Shown: positions 19,127-27,627 of the stretch, piece by piece
How the letters are laid out: every line of letters starts with the position of its first letter
Position numbering within the stretch: position 1 is the first letter of the stretch
Assembly: GCF_024448935.1 (NCBI RefSeq)
Contig: NZ_JAMOIE010000004.1
Span: 52,197-116,196, forward strand
Length of the DNA: 64,000 bases
Direction: 5' to 3'
Origin: Stutzerimonas stutzeri
Lineage (GTDB): Bacteria; Pseudomonadota; Gammaproteobacteria; Pseudomonadales; Pseudomonadaceae
Made by a program: the position numbers and the translations under genes
Notes under the pieces: model-generated
Databases searched by the model: none
What the model saw: only the letters and a program-made list of their open reading frames with translations
Told to the model about the DNA's origin: nothing

Positions 19127-19255
19127 ACGAAGGGTGTAAAACCCTTCGATGCTCCTTGTTGTGTTAAGTGTTGGCAGATCTCTGGACCCCGCCCTAGCGG
19201 TCCGGATTCAACCTCGAACTTCCCCCCTCCCCCAATGAAGTTCGAGGTTTTTTTT
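19127..19255 (+). ncRNA. ersA: ErsA-type (Spot 42-position) small RNA
   Basis: A gene of about 130 nt can be drawn from just after the AlgU-like promoter to a strong terminator. The 5' end folds into a hairpin (CGAAGGG, loop TGTAAAA, CCCTTCG at 19128-19148). A mostly unpaired middle region includes TGCTCCTTGTTGTG, a plausible base-pairing and Hfq region. It lies directly downstream of polA, where E. coli has Spot 42 and P. aeruginosa has ErsA, an approximately 132-nt AlgU-dependent envelope-stress sRNA. Identity rests on position, promoter, length and structure, not an alignment. Confidence 0.8.
19210..19255 (+). terminator. strong rho-independent terminator of the ErsA-like sRNA
   Basis: A 12-bp perfect stem, AACCTCGAACTT (19210-19221) with AAGTTCGAGGTT (19238-19249), a C-rich loop and a run of eight T. 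Confidence 0.95.
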
Positions 19256-19504
19256 CGCCTGGAGAAAGCTCGGGGCGATCCGAGCATGATCAAAAGAGGC
19301 GTCGGCAAGAACGCAGCTCGGGCCGAATCGACTCAGCCCTGCTTTTCCCAGCTATGTGTAGCTGCAAGCTGATACAGCCAGTCCAGTCTCGGCTCACTGC
19401 TCACCGTATTACCGAACGCTGCCGCAACTTGATGTTTCGATGCCGGCTCAGCAAGACCGGTAGAGCCGTTATCATTGCCGCATCAAAAACCAGGAGACAT
19501 CACC

Positions 19505-20047
19505 ATGAAATGGATCAAGCGGCTTACAGTTGCCGTTGTGCTAGGCGCGATCGCCGCTTCCGCTCTCGGCCTCTACTACGTGTTGCCTCGACACGACGTC
19601 GTATACGTGACCGGCGTCGAGGTCAAACGGGTTGATGATGACGGCGTGATCAATGCGGAGAATCCAGCGGAGGGGCCGACGAGGGATATCTACTTCATCA
19701 ATACCGAGAACCCTGACACCAGGAAAGTCAGGGTCTACCGCAATGAAGATACCGGCTGGGGCTTCCCGTGGTATTTCAAGTTCGATTCAGCGGACGTCCA
19801 GGCCCGCGCCCAGGGAATCTCCCGAGACAGCGAGCAACTTGCGCTGGTCCGTTATTACGGCTGGCGCATCCAATTGCTTTCCATGTTCCCGAACATTACC
19901 GAGGTGACGACCACCTCTACTCGTGACGAGCCGCTGCCGGTCTTCAATATCCTGTTCTTTGCGTGCTTGAGCGCATCGGTAATCGCTCTTGCAGTCTGGA
20001 TCCGACGCAGATTGAAGCGCCGGTCCCAAAGCGTCAGGCCAGTTTGA
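19505..20047 (+). CDS. DUF1523-family membrane protein
   Basis: 180 residues. An N-terminal signal anchor (KRLTVAVVLGAIAASALGLYYVL) is followed by an extracytoplasmic region with VYVTGVEVKRVDD and IYFINTENPDTRKVRVYRNE, then a second membrane segment near the C-terminus (VFNILFFACLSASVIALAVWI) and a basic tail RRRLKRRSQS. These features fit DUF1523. The ATG at 19505 follows CAGGAGACATCACC. No function is known. It stands between the sRNA and the Ter island and may be the last pre-island gene. Confidence 0.82.
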   Translation: MKWIKRLTVAVVLGAIAASALGLYYVLPRHDVVYVTGVEVKRVDDDGVINAENPAEGPTRDIYFINTENPDTRKVRVYRNEDTGWGFPWYFKFDSADVQARAQGISRDSEQLALVRYYGWRIQLLSMFPNITEVTTTSTRDEPLPVFNILFFACLSASVIALAVWIRRRLKRRSQSVRPV

Positions 20048-20189
20048 CGTACCAGGCGTGCCGCTTGGGCTCAGCAGCGGGTATCCGATAGCCCGCTGCC
20101 CGGAGTTGCCGACCCCGCACGATTGTCGAGCGAGACCGTATGGCATGCAGCGGCGGCTAAGCGACGCTGCATGCGGGCAGCCGAGCCGA

Positions 20190-21473
20190 TCAGACGTACC
20201 GCTTCTTGCCGCTGCTGCTCAATGGGCGCCCTTTGAACACGTGAGGGCCGTCCATGGTGAGCTCGAGCTTTTGCCCCTTCCGGGTCAGCCACGGCGTCGC
20301 TTCGGAGCCGGCCTTCGACGTGACCCCAGATGGGCTCAGTTCAATCTGGTCCTGATCGATTTCGATCAGCCCGATCACGTACGTGTAAATCATGTTGCTG
20401 AAGAAGCCCTTCTTGAACTCGAATGCGCACTCGACAACCTGGTCGCCATACTCCATACGCATCTTCGGTTTTAGCGAGGCGACTGAAACCGCTCCATTAT
20501 CGACCGCCGAGTAGACGCTGCACACCAGCGCCACCTTTCCGCCCATTCGCTGAGAGATGGCCGGATTGATTTCCACCGTCTCGATGCCAGGCGCTGAAGC
20601 GCTGGCGCTCACGACATCGCCGGTATGAAAGACAAACGGATCTGCATCGAATGCACCGCGCTTATCCGGCGCCTGGATGATGGACATACCGCCATCGGGG
20701 CGAAGAATGCCAACCCGCAGGTCCAGATCGTCATTGTCTCGCCCGTCACCGTTATCAACCCAGGTAGCGCTCACCCGGATCAGCTTCGGTGCGGATGGCC
20801 CCTTGTCCAGTATCACCTTGTGGCTTGTTCCCGGCTTGTCGAGCCGGATGACCGTCTTCTCGATGTTAACCGGCTTAGCGGCTGCTACCGGGGGCGTAGC
20901 GGGCGCCGGCGGCGTATCTTCCTCGACGTCCACGCCGTAGAGACCGCAGAGACCGGCAAGCCCCGATGCGAAGCCCTGCCAGACGGCGCGCGCTTTGTGC
21001 TGGCCGCCGCGGACATAGAGTTCGAGCACGATGATGCCGGTTTCCTGGGTAAACGCCTCCGGAGCCAGCTCCAGAACCTGGCCGCCTGCAGTTACGCTTG
21101 CGTTGAGATCACGCACCGCGGCGAACCCGCCGGCACCGCCGTCCTGAGTCAAGGTGATCGCGATCTTGGTAATCCCGACGGGAAGCCTGGACAGGTCGAA
21201 GGCGATGCTATGAACAACCCGTCCACCTTGAGCGACCGGGGCAGTGAAGGACGCAGCGCCGGATGCATGAACAGGTGCGTTGAAGAAAACCATCCCGCTA
21301 TCGTCAATCATCTTGCCCTGCTCTGTAACAAGGAACGCGGTGAGGTTGACGTCCAGATTATCGCCGGCGGCATGGGACACCACCACTTGCCCTTTGGCGG
21401 AACTGATCGCTGTGTTTTCGCCCGGTTTGAGGAACTGATTCAATTCGATTCGCCTATTCCATGCGTTGGTCAT
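20190..21473 (-). CDS. TerA-like protein: TerD-type N-terminus plus TerA-type C-terminus
   Basis: 427 residues. Residues about 1-180 are a TerD/CABP-like beta-sandwich (LKPGENTAISSAKGQVVVSH, TKIAITLTQDGGAGGFAAV, GIIVLELYVRGGQHKARAVW, QGFASGLAGLCGLYGVDV). A proline/alanine linker at about 185-205 precedes a second sandwich with the acidic DNGDGRDNDDLDLRVGILRP, likely a Ca-binding loop. It is a paralogue of the terA gene at 29.4 kb in architecture, but in the opposite orientation at the left edge of the island. It probably belongs to the membrane-associated Ter sensing complex (inference). Confidence 0.82.
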   Translation of the reverse strand: MTNAWNRRIELNQFLKPGENTAISSAKGQVVVSHAAGDNLDVNLTAFLVTEQGKMIDDSGMVFFNAPVHASGAASFTAPVAQGGRVVHSIAFDLSRLPVGITKIAITLTQDGGAGGFAAVRDLNASVTAGGQVLELAPEAFTQETGIIVLELYVRGGQHKARAVWQGFASGLAGLCGLYGVDVEEDTPPAPATPPVAAAKPVNIEKTVIRLDKPGTSHKVILDKGPSAPKLIRVSATWVDNGDGRDNDDLDLRVGILRPDGGMSIIQAPDKRGAFDADPFVFHTGDVVSASASAPGIETVEINPAISQRMGGKVALVCSVYSAVDNGAVSVASLKPKMRMEYGDQVVECAFEFKKGFFSNMIYTYVIGLIEIDQDQIELSPSGVTSKAGSEATPWLTRKGQKLELTMDGPHVFKGRPLSSSGKKRYV

Positions 21474-21644
21474 TGAAGAGCTGGACGTTTTTCCACGCCC
21501 GTGAAGGTTACGGGTAGCACTGCTACCCGTGCGGCGCCACTATACTAAGCGTAGAGACAACCATCGCAAGCGGACAAGAAAGCACTCGGCTGTTCCCGTT
21601 GCGACGCCAGCCTTGCTTCAGTCTGGGCTGGGTGGCAGTGCGGG

Positions 21645-22103
21645 CTAGTTCAGCGATTCCTGTTGCTCCGGCGCAGCCTCGGGAATCTCGACGAGGCTAA
21701 GCAGGTAGCGATTATCCTCCAGCGGAGTAAGCGCTAGCTGAAAGCCTTGCGGAATATCCCCGTCGAGAATGGATACCCGCTGCGCCAACAGCGCATCGAA
21801 CTGTTCGCTATGTTGCTTCTTCGCGCTGTTTGATACTAGCTGGCCGAGGCTGGCGATGAGGAACCCGACGGTGATGATCGGACCGGGGTATGCCTGAATC
21901 ATCTGCAGGAAGCTCATTCCGTGCAGCCGGTTGTAATAGATCGTTTCGGGGCCGAACATCAGCGTCAATACGCCTACCGCAAGAATGATATAGCCGAGGC
22001 AAGCCACCACCGAGCCGATGAAGTCGTCAGGTTCAGGCAGCTTGATCTCGAATTCAGCTGGCAGGTCGTCAAGCGTGATCGGGGTATTCGTAGCGTCTGT
22101 CAT
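21645..22103 (-). CDS. unknown two-helix membrane protein of the Ter island
   Basis: 152 residues, family not recognised. An acidic N-terminus (LDDLPAEFEIKLPEPDDF) precedes two likely transmembrane helices at about 30-50 (VVACLGYIILAVGVLTLMF) and 73-92 (GPIITVGFLIASLGQLVS), then a soluble tail of about 55 residues with no cysteine or histidine cluster. It has the same orientation as the TerA-like gene, 171 bp away, and is divergent from the ATP-grasp gene. A role in anchoring Ter proteins is possible but is only context. Confidence 0.75.
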   Translation of the reverse strand: MTDATNTPITLDDLPAEFEIKLPEPDDFIGSVVACLGYIILAVGVLTLMFGPETIYYNRLHGMSFLQMIQAYPGPIITVGFLIASLGQLVSNSAKKQHSEQFDALLAQRVSILDGDIPQGFQLALTPLEDNRYLLSLVEIPEAAPEQQESLN

Positions 22104-22175
22104 GAATTCCGTTTCCTTTGTTTACCGGTAATTCGCTCAGCCAAAAAAAACATGAGCGATGCAGAGCAGGCATCC

Positions 22176-22208
22176 GCCTGCCCCGAACCCCTATGTTCGG
22201 GTGCAGGC
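22176..22208. other. 13-bp stem hairpin in the divergent Ter promoter region
   Basis: GCCTGC+CCCGAAC (22176-22188), loop CCCTAT, then GTTCGGG (22195-22201), one bulged T and GCAGGC (22203-22208). No T tract follows on either strand, so a simple terminator is unlikely. The remainder of 22104-22385 shows no gene. Confidence 0.8.
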
Positions 22209-22385
22209 AAGTCCGTGTCAGCAATCGCTCCGCTCAACTGTGGTGTTCGTCGCGATTTGAATGGCATTCCGGTGGTGGGGCGACAACGAAAGGGACGGCG
22301 AGTACTTGTTCCGACGAGGCACAGACTTGCGATGCTGCGAGACTTTTCTCCGAAACCAATGCCGCCTAACGTAACCAGGAAAAAA

Positions 22386-23399
22386 ATGCTTCTGTTCCTT
22401 GAAGGGCAATCGAGCCAGCGTGACGTGATCGCTGGCGCACGGGAGGCGCTACCGTCTTCAGTTCTTATCTACGCATCTCACGGCCATGACAGGCCAGAGA
22501 TCACAGGGCTAGCCAACGTTGCCTGGCTCGAGCCGGAAGATGAAGCCGAGCGTATTGAATGGGCACTCGCCAGCGCGTTGGAAAATGGCATCAAGGTTGT
22601 CCTTGCTGGCAGGTCAGGGCAAATTTACGAAGGTCACAGGGAGCGCTTCCAGGCCCAGGGCATTCAGCTGGTGACTGGCTGCACCTCGCTTGCTGGATTT
22701 CAGCTGATTGACGACAAGGGCAAGTTCACGATCGAAGCCACCAACGCGGGGCTGGCCTGTGTTCCGGCCATAGCTATTACCACCGCCGAAGAACTGTTGA
22801 TGGCCTACCGTGAATTCGAGCAGCACGGCCAGGTGTGCGTGAAGCCTGCGGTGGGCATATATGGTCTAGGCTTCTGGCGACTCAATGAGACCGTTGACCC
22901 CTTCCGCTGCCTCGCCAATACGGATGCCCGCGAGGCAAATCTGCAGGTGTTTGCTGATCTGTATTCGCGAGCCGAGGATCCCAAACCATTATTGGTGATG
23001 CCATACATGCCGGGCACTGAGTGTTCGGTTGATATGGTCTGCGAGAACGGGAAGGTTGTCGCCCACGTTGGCCGGCGCAAGCAAGGGCTCGCCCAGACAT
23101 TCGAGCGGGAAGGCGCGGCTGTCGAGCTGGCAATAAATGCAGCTGAGCATTTCAAGTGTGATGGGCTAATCAACGCTCAGACGCGTGACGATGCCAGCGG
23201 CGTTCCGCACTTGCTTGAAATCAACCCGCGCTATTCTGGTGGTATCGGCTACACCCGCCAAACGGGCATCAATCTGCCGGGTATCTTTGCCACACGCCGC
23301 CTCGGTCTTCCCGTGCCGGCATCAGCTTGGGCCAATGGTGTGCGCGTTAAAGCTATTACCGTGGCGGTACGGCTAAGCCCCGCCAATGGCAATGGCTAA
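22386..23399 (+). CDS. ATP-grasp protein of the Ter-associated metabolic module
   Basis: 337 residues. An N-terminal pre-ATP-grasp domain (ANVAWLEPEDEAERIEWALA) leads to an ATP-grasp fold: QVCVKPAVGIYGLGFWRL, LLVMPYMPGTECSVDMVCENG and metal-binding HLLEINPRYSGGIGYTR. It should ligate a carboxylate to an amine or thiol using ATP. The ATG at 22386 follows CCAGGAAAAA; an in-frame ATG nine codons earlier is possible. It is the first gene of the plus-strand module and belongs with the phosphoribosyltransferase, HAD and lyase genes downstream. Substrate unknown. Confidence 0.85.
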   Translation: MLLFLEGQSSQRDVIAGAREALPSSVLIYASHGHDRPEITGLANVAWLEPEDEAERIEWALASALENGIKVVLAGRSGQIYEGHRERFQAQGIQLVTGCTSLAGFQLIDDKGKFTIEATNAGLACVPAIAITTAEELLMAYREFEQHGQVCVKPAVGIYGLGFWRLNETVDPFRCLANTDAREANLQVFADLYSRAEDPKPLLVMPYMPGTECSVDMVCENGKVVAHVGRRKQGLAQTFEREGAAVELAINAAEHFKCDGLINAQTRDDASGVPHLLEINPRYSGGIGYTRQTGINLPGIFATRRLGLPVPASAWANGVRVKAITVAVRLSPANGNG

Positions 23400-23446
23400 A
23401 AAACCTGCGAAATGATAACAATGTGCGCTGGATAGGGGGTACACGG

Positions 23447-24589
23447 ATGATATTGCTCACGCCTGGTGCCAATACCAGTCTTGAATGTAGCGACTGCTAT
23501 TGGAGTTTGGAGTGTGATCGGGGGCCGCTGCTAGGCGATTACGCAGGCCTTGCGCTTCTGCCCGTTGATGGCAGGCGGTCGCCGTGCGGAAACCCTGCCC
23601 TGTTCCAGTCGCCGCAACCATGGATGGAATGGAGCGGTGGCCCTGAGCGCGCGGGCTGCAAAGTACAACTCGACAAGCTCCCGCATGGCTGCGAAAAGTT
23701 GCTGGTTGTCGCCTATACCTATGCTGCGATCGGACCGGTAGGCGAGCTCGGTTCTGTGCGCCTTGTCGTGAACGATCGCATCGAACACAGGCACAATCTC
23801 ACTGGCTTTGGTGAGGCAGCCGTTGTTCTGGGCGAGTTCTATCTGCGAAACGCTGAGTGGAAGTTCAGGGCGCTTGCAGAAGGCTCCGCATATGGCTTGG
23901 CGGCGTTGGGGCGCCGGCTTGGTTGGGACATCGACGACACTCATCCTGATCGTGGCGCACGGGACGACACGGCATCGCGATGTGAGTCAGCTACAGGAAC
24001 GGGGTTTGCTGTCAGCCCAGTCCATGTCCTCACTTGTGCGCATGTGATCGAGGGGATGAGGACGATCTCCATCGCTTCGTTTGAAGGGCGGTACAAGGCG
24101 GAACCCGTGGTAGTGGACGAGCGCAACGACATGGCCCTGCTACGGGTGGATGGGGCCAATCCGCTGGTGCCGTTGATATTCAGGGAAGGGGCTGGATGCG
24201 AGCTCGGCGAAACAGTCGTTGCACTAGGGTTCCCGTTATCCGGGCTTGCGGGGAGGGGCCTTCACGCGACGCAAGGGGGCGTCTCGGCGCTTTTCGGTAT
24301 TCGAGATGATTCAAGCCTGCTGCAGTTCACCGCTGCGATACAGCCTGGCTCTAGCGGCAGTCCACTGTTCGACAGCTCAGGCTTTGCGGTGGGTCTGGTC
24401 AAGTCGAGTATGACTGACGCCCAGAGCATGAATTTCGCGGTGAAGTCGGCCTTGGTCCTGGCCTTCCTGGATGCGTCGGGCATCGATGCACGACGTGCCA
24501 GGGGTGAAGCGGGACTGCAGAAAAACGCGACTGAAATTGCCAGGGATGCACGTGCGTCGTTATGGCGCATTGAGGCGAGTTCTTTTTAA
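23447..24589 (+). CDS. TerD-like domain fused to a trypsin-like serine protease
   Basis: 380 residues. Residues about 1-165 are TerD-like: LLTPGANTSL at the start and GEAAVVLGEFYLRNAEWKFR with AEGSAYGLAALGRRLGWDID at the end, as in TerD repeats. Residues about 183-345 are a chymotrypsin/HtrA-type protease with H199 (VLTCAHVIEG), D228 (ERNDMALLRV) and S303 in PGSSGSPLF, all in family positions. No PDZ domain or signal peptide is seen, so it is probably cytoplasmic. The ATG at 23447 has an AGGGGG ribosome site; a GTG at 23423 is the alternative. The N-terminal domain has lost the acidic DxDGxGDDE loop that TerD uses for Ca binding. Confidence 0.85.
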   Translation: MILLTPGANTSLECSDCYWSLECDRGPLLGDYAGLALLPVDGRRSPCGNPALFQSPQPWMEWSGGPERAGCKVQLDKLPHGCEKLLVVAYTYAAIGPVGELGSVRLVVNDRIEHRHNLTGFGEAAVVLGEFYLRNAEWKFRALAEGSAYGLAALGRRLGWDIDDTHPDRGARDDTASRCESATGTGFAVSPVHVLTCAHVIEGMRTISIASFEGRYKAEPVVVDERNDMALLRVDGANPLVPLIFREGAGCELGETVVALGFPLSGLAGRGLHATQGGVSALFGIRDDSSLLQFTAAIQPGSSGSPLFDSSGFAVGLVKSSMTDAQSMNFAVKSALVLAFLDASGIDARRARGEAGLQKNATEIARDARASLWRIEASSF

Positions 24590-24598
24590 GCGACCTGT

Positions 24599-24633
24599 TT
24601 GACTTGAAAAGCACCAGCAGACCGTTAAGGTCT
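24599..24633 (+). promoter_or_regulatory. possible promoter/operator before the PRTase gene
   Basis: TTGACT at 24599-24604 is a good -35; 17-19 bp later only a weak -10 (CGTTAA/GTTAAG) is seen. It overlaps the short inverted repeat AGACC-GTTAA-GGTCT (24619-24633), which could be a regulator site. Confidence 0.35.
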
Positions 24634-24658
24634 TCAGCCTCAACAACTAGGAAGTATT

Positions 24659-25792
24659 ATGAATCACAGCAGTACCGCAGGTGTACAAGCCCTGCACGCG
24701 GAACTCATGCGTGGGCGGCTCGACGTCACAATCAGGCGCGCCAGCGTCGAGCCATCCTTGTTGTTCGGTTTTGCTGAGCGCCGCAACCCCAAGCGCGCGT
24801 TCCTCTTTGTCTCGAAGGTCCTCGGGCGGCACATTCCTGTGCGGCCCTCCGTCATGTCGGACAGTTTCAACCGACTCGCCGCGCAGATCCCAGCAGACCT
24901 GCCAGGCCCCGTTCTGGTGATCGGCATGGCCGAAACGGCCGTCGGTCTAGGCGCAGGTGTCCACAGGGCGCTAAGCCAGACGCGGCCCGACACCGTTTAC
25001 ATAGTGAGCACCCGCCATCCTGTCGGCACCGAAGTCTTTGCCCGGTTCGAAGAAGAGCACAGTCACGCGAGCGCACACCTGATACATCTCCCTATCGACC
25101 CAGGCACTCGAGAGATGATGCTCAATGCCAGGTCGCTTGTTCTTGTGGATGACGAAGCGTCGACTGGAAAGACGTTCATCAACCTGCACCGGGCGCTGAT
25201 CGATGCAGGGCTCAGTCAGATTGAGCGAGTCGTCGCTGCAACCCTGACCGATTGGTCGGCTGGCGCTGTCACCCAAAGCATGGGCCGTCGTGCTAGCCAG
25301 GTTTCGCTCCTGGAAGGCTCCTACACATTCAGCACAAATCCTGACGCAGCGCTCCCGGAGATGCCTGAAGTGGGGACGGTCGCGGTGGGTGATTGGCCCA
25401 TTCACGCCGACAGGGATTGGGGTCGCCTGGGCGTGAGCAAAGATCAGGATTCTCTCGGAACGGCTATCTCCGTGAAGCCGGGCGAGCGTGTTCTTGTGGT
25501 GGGAAACAGCGAGTTCGTGTGGCGGCCATTCCTTTTAGCTGAGCGCCTCGAGCGAGCTGGGGCCGAGGTGTACTTCAGCTCGACAAGCCGTTCGCCGATT
25601 GCGATGGGGCATTCGATCCAGCACGCCCTGTCTTTTTCCGATAGCTATGGTTTGGGGATTCCGAATTTCCTCTACAACGTGGCTCCAGGTCAGTTCGACC
25701 GAGTCCTGATCTGCAGCGAGACTCCGGCCGAGGCCGTGGACCGAACGCTCGTCCAGGCACTTAACGCCGAGGTGGTCGTCGATGGCCAGTAA
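24659..25792 (+). CDS. phosphoribosyltransferase with TRSP-like C-terminal domain (Ter module)
   Basis: 377 residues. The first 210 or so form an orotate-PRTase-like fold with the PRPP loop SLVLVDDEASTGKTFINLH and an upstream VIGMAETAVGLGAGV. The C-terminal 150 residues (VKPGERVLVVGNSEFVWRPF through VDRTLVQALNAEVVVDGQ) fit the TRSP domain found with such PRTases in Ter loci. It would attach a phosphoribosyl group to a base-like acceptor. The ATG at 24659 has AGGAAG upstream. The stop overlaps the HAD gene start by 11 bp, so the two are translationally coupled. Confidence 0.85.
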   Translation: MNHSSTAGVQALHAELMRGRLDVTIRRASVEPSLLFGFAERRNPKRAFLFVSKVLGRHIPVRPSVMSDSFNRLAAQIPADLPGPVLVIGMAETAVGLGAGVHRALSQTRPDTVYIVSTRHPVGTEVFARFEEEHSHASAHLIHLPIDPGTREMMLNARSLVLVDDEASTGKTFINLHRALIDAGLSQIERVVAATLTDWSAGAVTQSMGRRASQVSLLEGSYTFSTNPDAALPEMPEVGTVAVGDWPIHADRDWGRLGVSKDQDSLGTAISVKPGERVLVVGNSEFVWRPFLLAERLERAGAEVYFSSTSRSPIAMGHSIQHALSFSDSYGLGIPNFLYNVAPGQFDRVLICSETPAEAVDRTLVQALNAEVVVDGQ

Positions 25793-26540
25793 TCGTCCGC
25801 TTGCGTTCGTCGACCTCGACGACACGCTTTTCCAAACCGCGCGCAAGATGGAAGCGGGGTCGCCGCGTCATGTGGCGACCCTCGACATCGAGGGCAACCC
25901 GAACGGCTATATGTCCCCTGTCCAGAAAGCGTTTGTTGAATGGCTGGCTGCCAACGCCGACGTGGTTCCGGTGACCGCGCGAAGCGTAGAGGCGTTCAGC
26001 CGCGTCCAGCTTCCCTTCGAACATGGCGCTGTCTGCGCCCATGGCGGAGTGATCCTTCAGCCAGACGGTACATTGGATAGCGACTGGCACGCGGTGATGT
26101 CGGAGTCGCTGGCGAACTTCCAGACCCGGCTGGCTGAACTCAGCGAGGCCACGCTTGCGATCGGCGAGGCACTCGGAATCTCGCTGCGCGGCTGGGTCGT
26201 CGCTGAGGCGGGGCTTGAGAATTATGTGGTGACCAAGCACAACGGGAATGACGACGAAGTGCTTGTCCGGGTCCTCGAGGCCGTCCAGGAAAAGGGGCTG
26301 CTCGAAGGCATGTACGTGCACCGGAACAGCAACAACCTTGCCTTCCTGCCTATCGGTCTGGAAAAACGCCTGGCGGTGCAGGAGTGGTTGCGCCGGGACA
26401 TCGCCGTCAATGGCGAGCGACCGGTTCTGGGCTTTGGCGACAGCATCTCCGACCTGGGCTTCATGGGCGATTGTCATTTCTGGGCGACGCCGGCCCATAG
26501 CCAGCTGGCCAAGGCGGTAAAAGGAGGCCTCCATGTATAG
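25782..26540 (+). CDS. HAD-superfamily phosphatase (Ter module)
   Basis: 252 residues. Motif I is FVDLDDTLF at about residue 9-17 (nucleophile Asp), a Thr in PVTARSVEAF serves motif II, and motif IV is LGFGDSISDLGF near the C-terminus. The Cof/SPP-like C2 cap fits a small phosphorylated metabolite, such as a nucleotide or sugar phosphate. It overlaps the PRTase gene by 11 bp and the StiP-type gene by 8 bp, showing tight coupling. The physiological substrate is likely an intermediate of the Ter pathway (inference). Confidence 0.88.
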   Translation: MASNRPLAFVDLDDTLFQTARKMEAGSPRHVATLDIEGNPNGYMSPVQKAFVEWLAANADVVPVTARSVEAFSRVQLPFEHGAVCAHGGVILQPDGTLDSDWHAVMSESLANFQTRLAELSEATLAIGEALGISLRGWVVAEAGLENYVVTKHNGNDDEVLVRVLEAVQEKGLLEGMYVHRNSNNLAFLPIGLEKRLAVQEWLRRDIAVNGERPVLGFGDSISDLGFMGDCHFWATPAHSQLAKAVKGGLHV

Positions 26541-27627
26541 CGCCATCGACGCACTGGAGACCGTCGGTAGCGGAAGCTACGACGTGGCGGATGTGCATTT
26601 CCTGCTGCGGAAGATGGATATCGAGCCGACCGATGTGCTGGAAAAGGAACGTCTCATCCAGACTCGCCAGCGCCACTATTCGGAGATGATCAGCCAGGAG
26701 AACGCGCCAAGCGACATCCACCAGCAGCTATATGCGCGCGCGATGGTTCAGAACGGCGAGCGCATGGCCGCCGATGTCCAGGCGCTGGCCTTGGCGCTCG
26801 ACAGCGAATACAAGGGCCCTTCGATTGCGCTTGTTTCGTTTGTCCGAGCGGGCCTACCCCTTGGGGTCCTGTTACGTCGCGCGCTCGTTGATCTAGGGCG
26901 CGAGGCCCATCACTACGGTATCAGCATCATCCGCGACCGAGGCATCGATAGCGCCGCCCTGGAATCGGTCATCCAGGCGCATGGTGCCGAGAACATCGTG
27001 TTCGTCGATGGCTGGACGGGGAAAGGCGCAATTTCGGGGGAGATCAAGCGCAGCCTGAAAGACGATTCCCGCTTCGCCGCAGAGCCGCGGCTGGTCGTGC
27101 TTGCTGATCCATGCGGAAAAGCATGGCTGTCGGCATCCGCGGAAGATTGGGTAATCCCTTCGGGCATTCTTGGCGCCACGGTTTCGGGGCTTGTTTCTCG
27201 ATCCATCTGGCCGGCCGACGGCGGTCTGCACGGTTGCGTTGTGTACGAGCATTTGCATAACCACGATGTCACGCGGGAATTCGTCGATACGATTGATACC
27301 CTTCGGCAAAAAGCGAGCGGCGTAACGCCAGCGGCCCCATGGACTGCCGACCGCCGTGAAGCGCTCCAGGCCGCCGCATTGGACGTGGTGAGTGAAATCG
27401 CCAGTCGCTTCGATATTTCGAACCTGAACCGCGTCAAGCCTGGCATTGCGGAGGCCACACGGGCGGTGCTGCGCCGTGTCCCCGACCACGTTCTGGTAAG
27501 GGACAAGCGTGATGCTGACGTCCAGCTGCTCATGCACCTTACCGAGCGGGCGGGCGTGCAAGTGCAAGAGGTGGGCGTCGCACTCGGGCCTTACCGAGCG
27601 GTGACAGTGATAAGGAGCGTCAGCTAG
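26533..27627 (+). CDS. StiP-family protein (PRTase-like with Pelota-type RNA-binding tail)
   Basis: 364 residues. Databases name this family cysteine protease StiP, but the sequence shows a phosphoribosyltransferase-like core: IALVSFVRAGLPLGVLLRRA, then a PRPP-loop-like ENIVFVDGWTGKGAISGEI. The last 80 residues (NRVKPGIAEATRAVLRRVPD, RDADVQLLMHLTERAGV) resemble a Pelota/L7Ae-type domain. A catalytic protease site is not obvious to me. It overlaps the HAD gene by 8 bp and is adjacent to the lyase gene. Together with the PRTase upstream it points to nucleoside-like metabolite synthesis. Confidence 0.82.
   Translation: MYSAIDALETVGSGSYDVADVHFLLRKMDIEPTDVLEKERLIQTRQRHYSEMISQENAPSDIHQQLYARAMVQNGERMAADVQALALALDSEYKGPSIALVSFVRAGLPLGVLLRRALVDLGREAHHYGISIIRDRGIDSAALESVIQAHGAENIVFVDGWTGKGAISGEIKRSLKDDSRFAAEPRLVVLADPCGKAWLSASAEDWVIPSGILGATVSGLVSRSIWPADGGLHGCVVYEHLHNHDVTREFVDTIDTLRQKASGVTPAAPWTADRREALQAAALDVVSEIASRFDISNLNRVKPGIAEATRAVLRRVPDHVLVRDKRDADVQLLMHLTERAGVQVQEVGVALGPYRAVTVIRSVS

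Noticed and set aside
23423..23446. GTG start for the TerD-protease gene
   Set aside because: The ATG at 23447 has a better-placed AGGGGG ribosome site and fits the TerD N-terminus.
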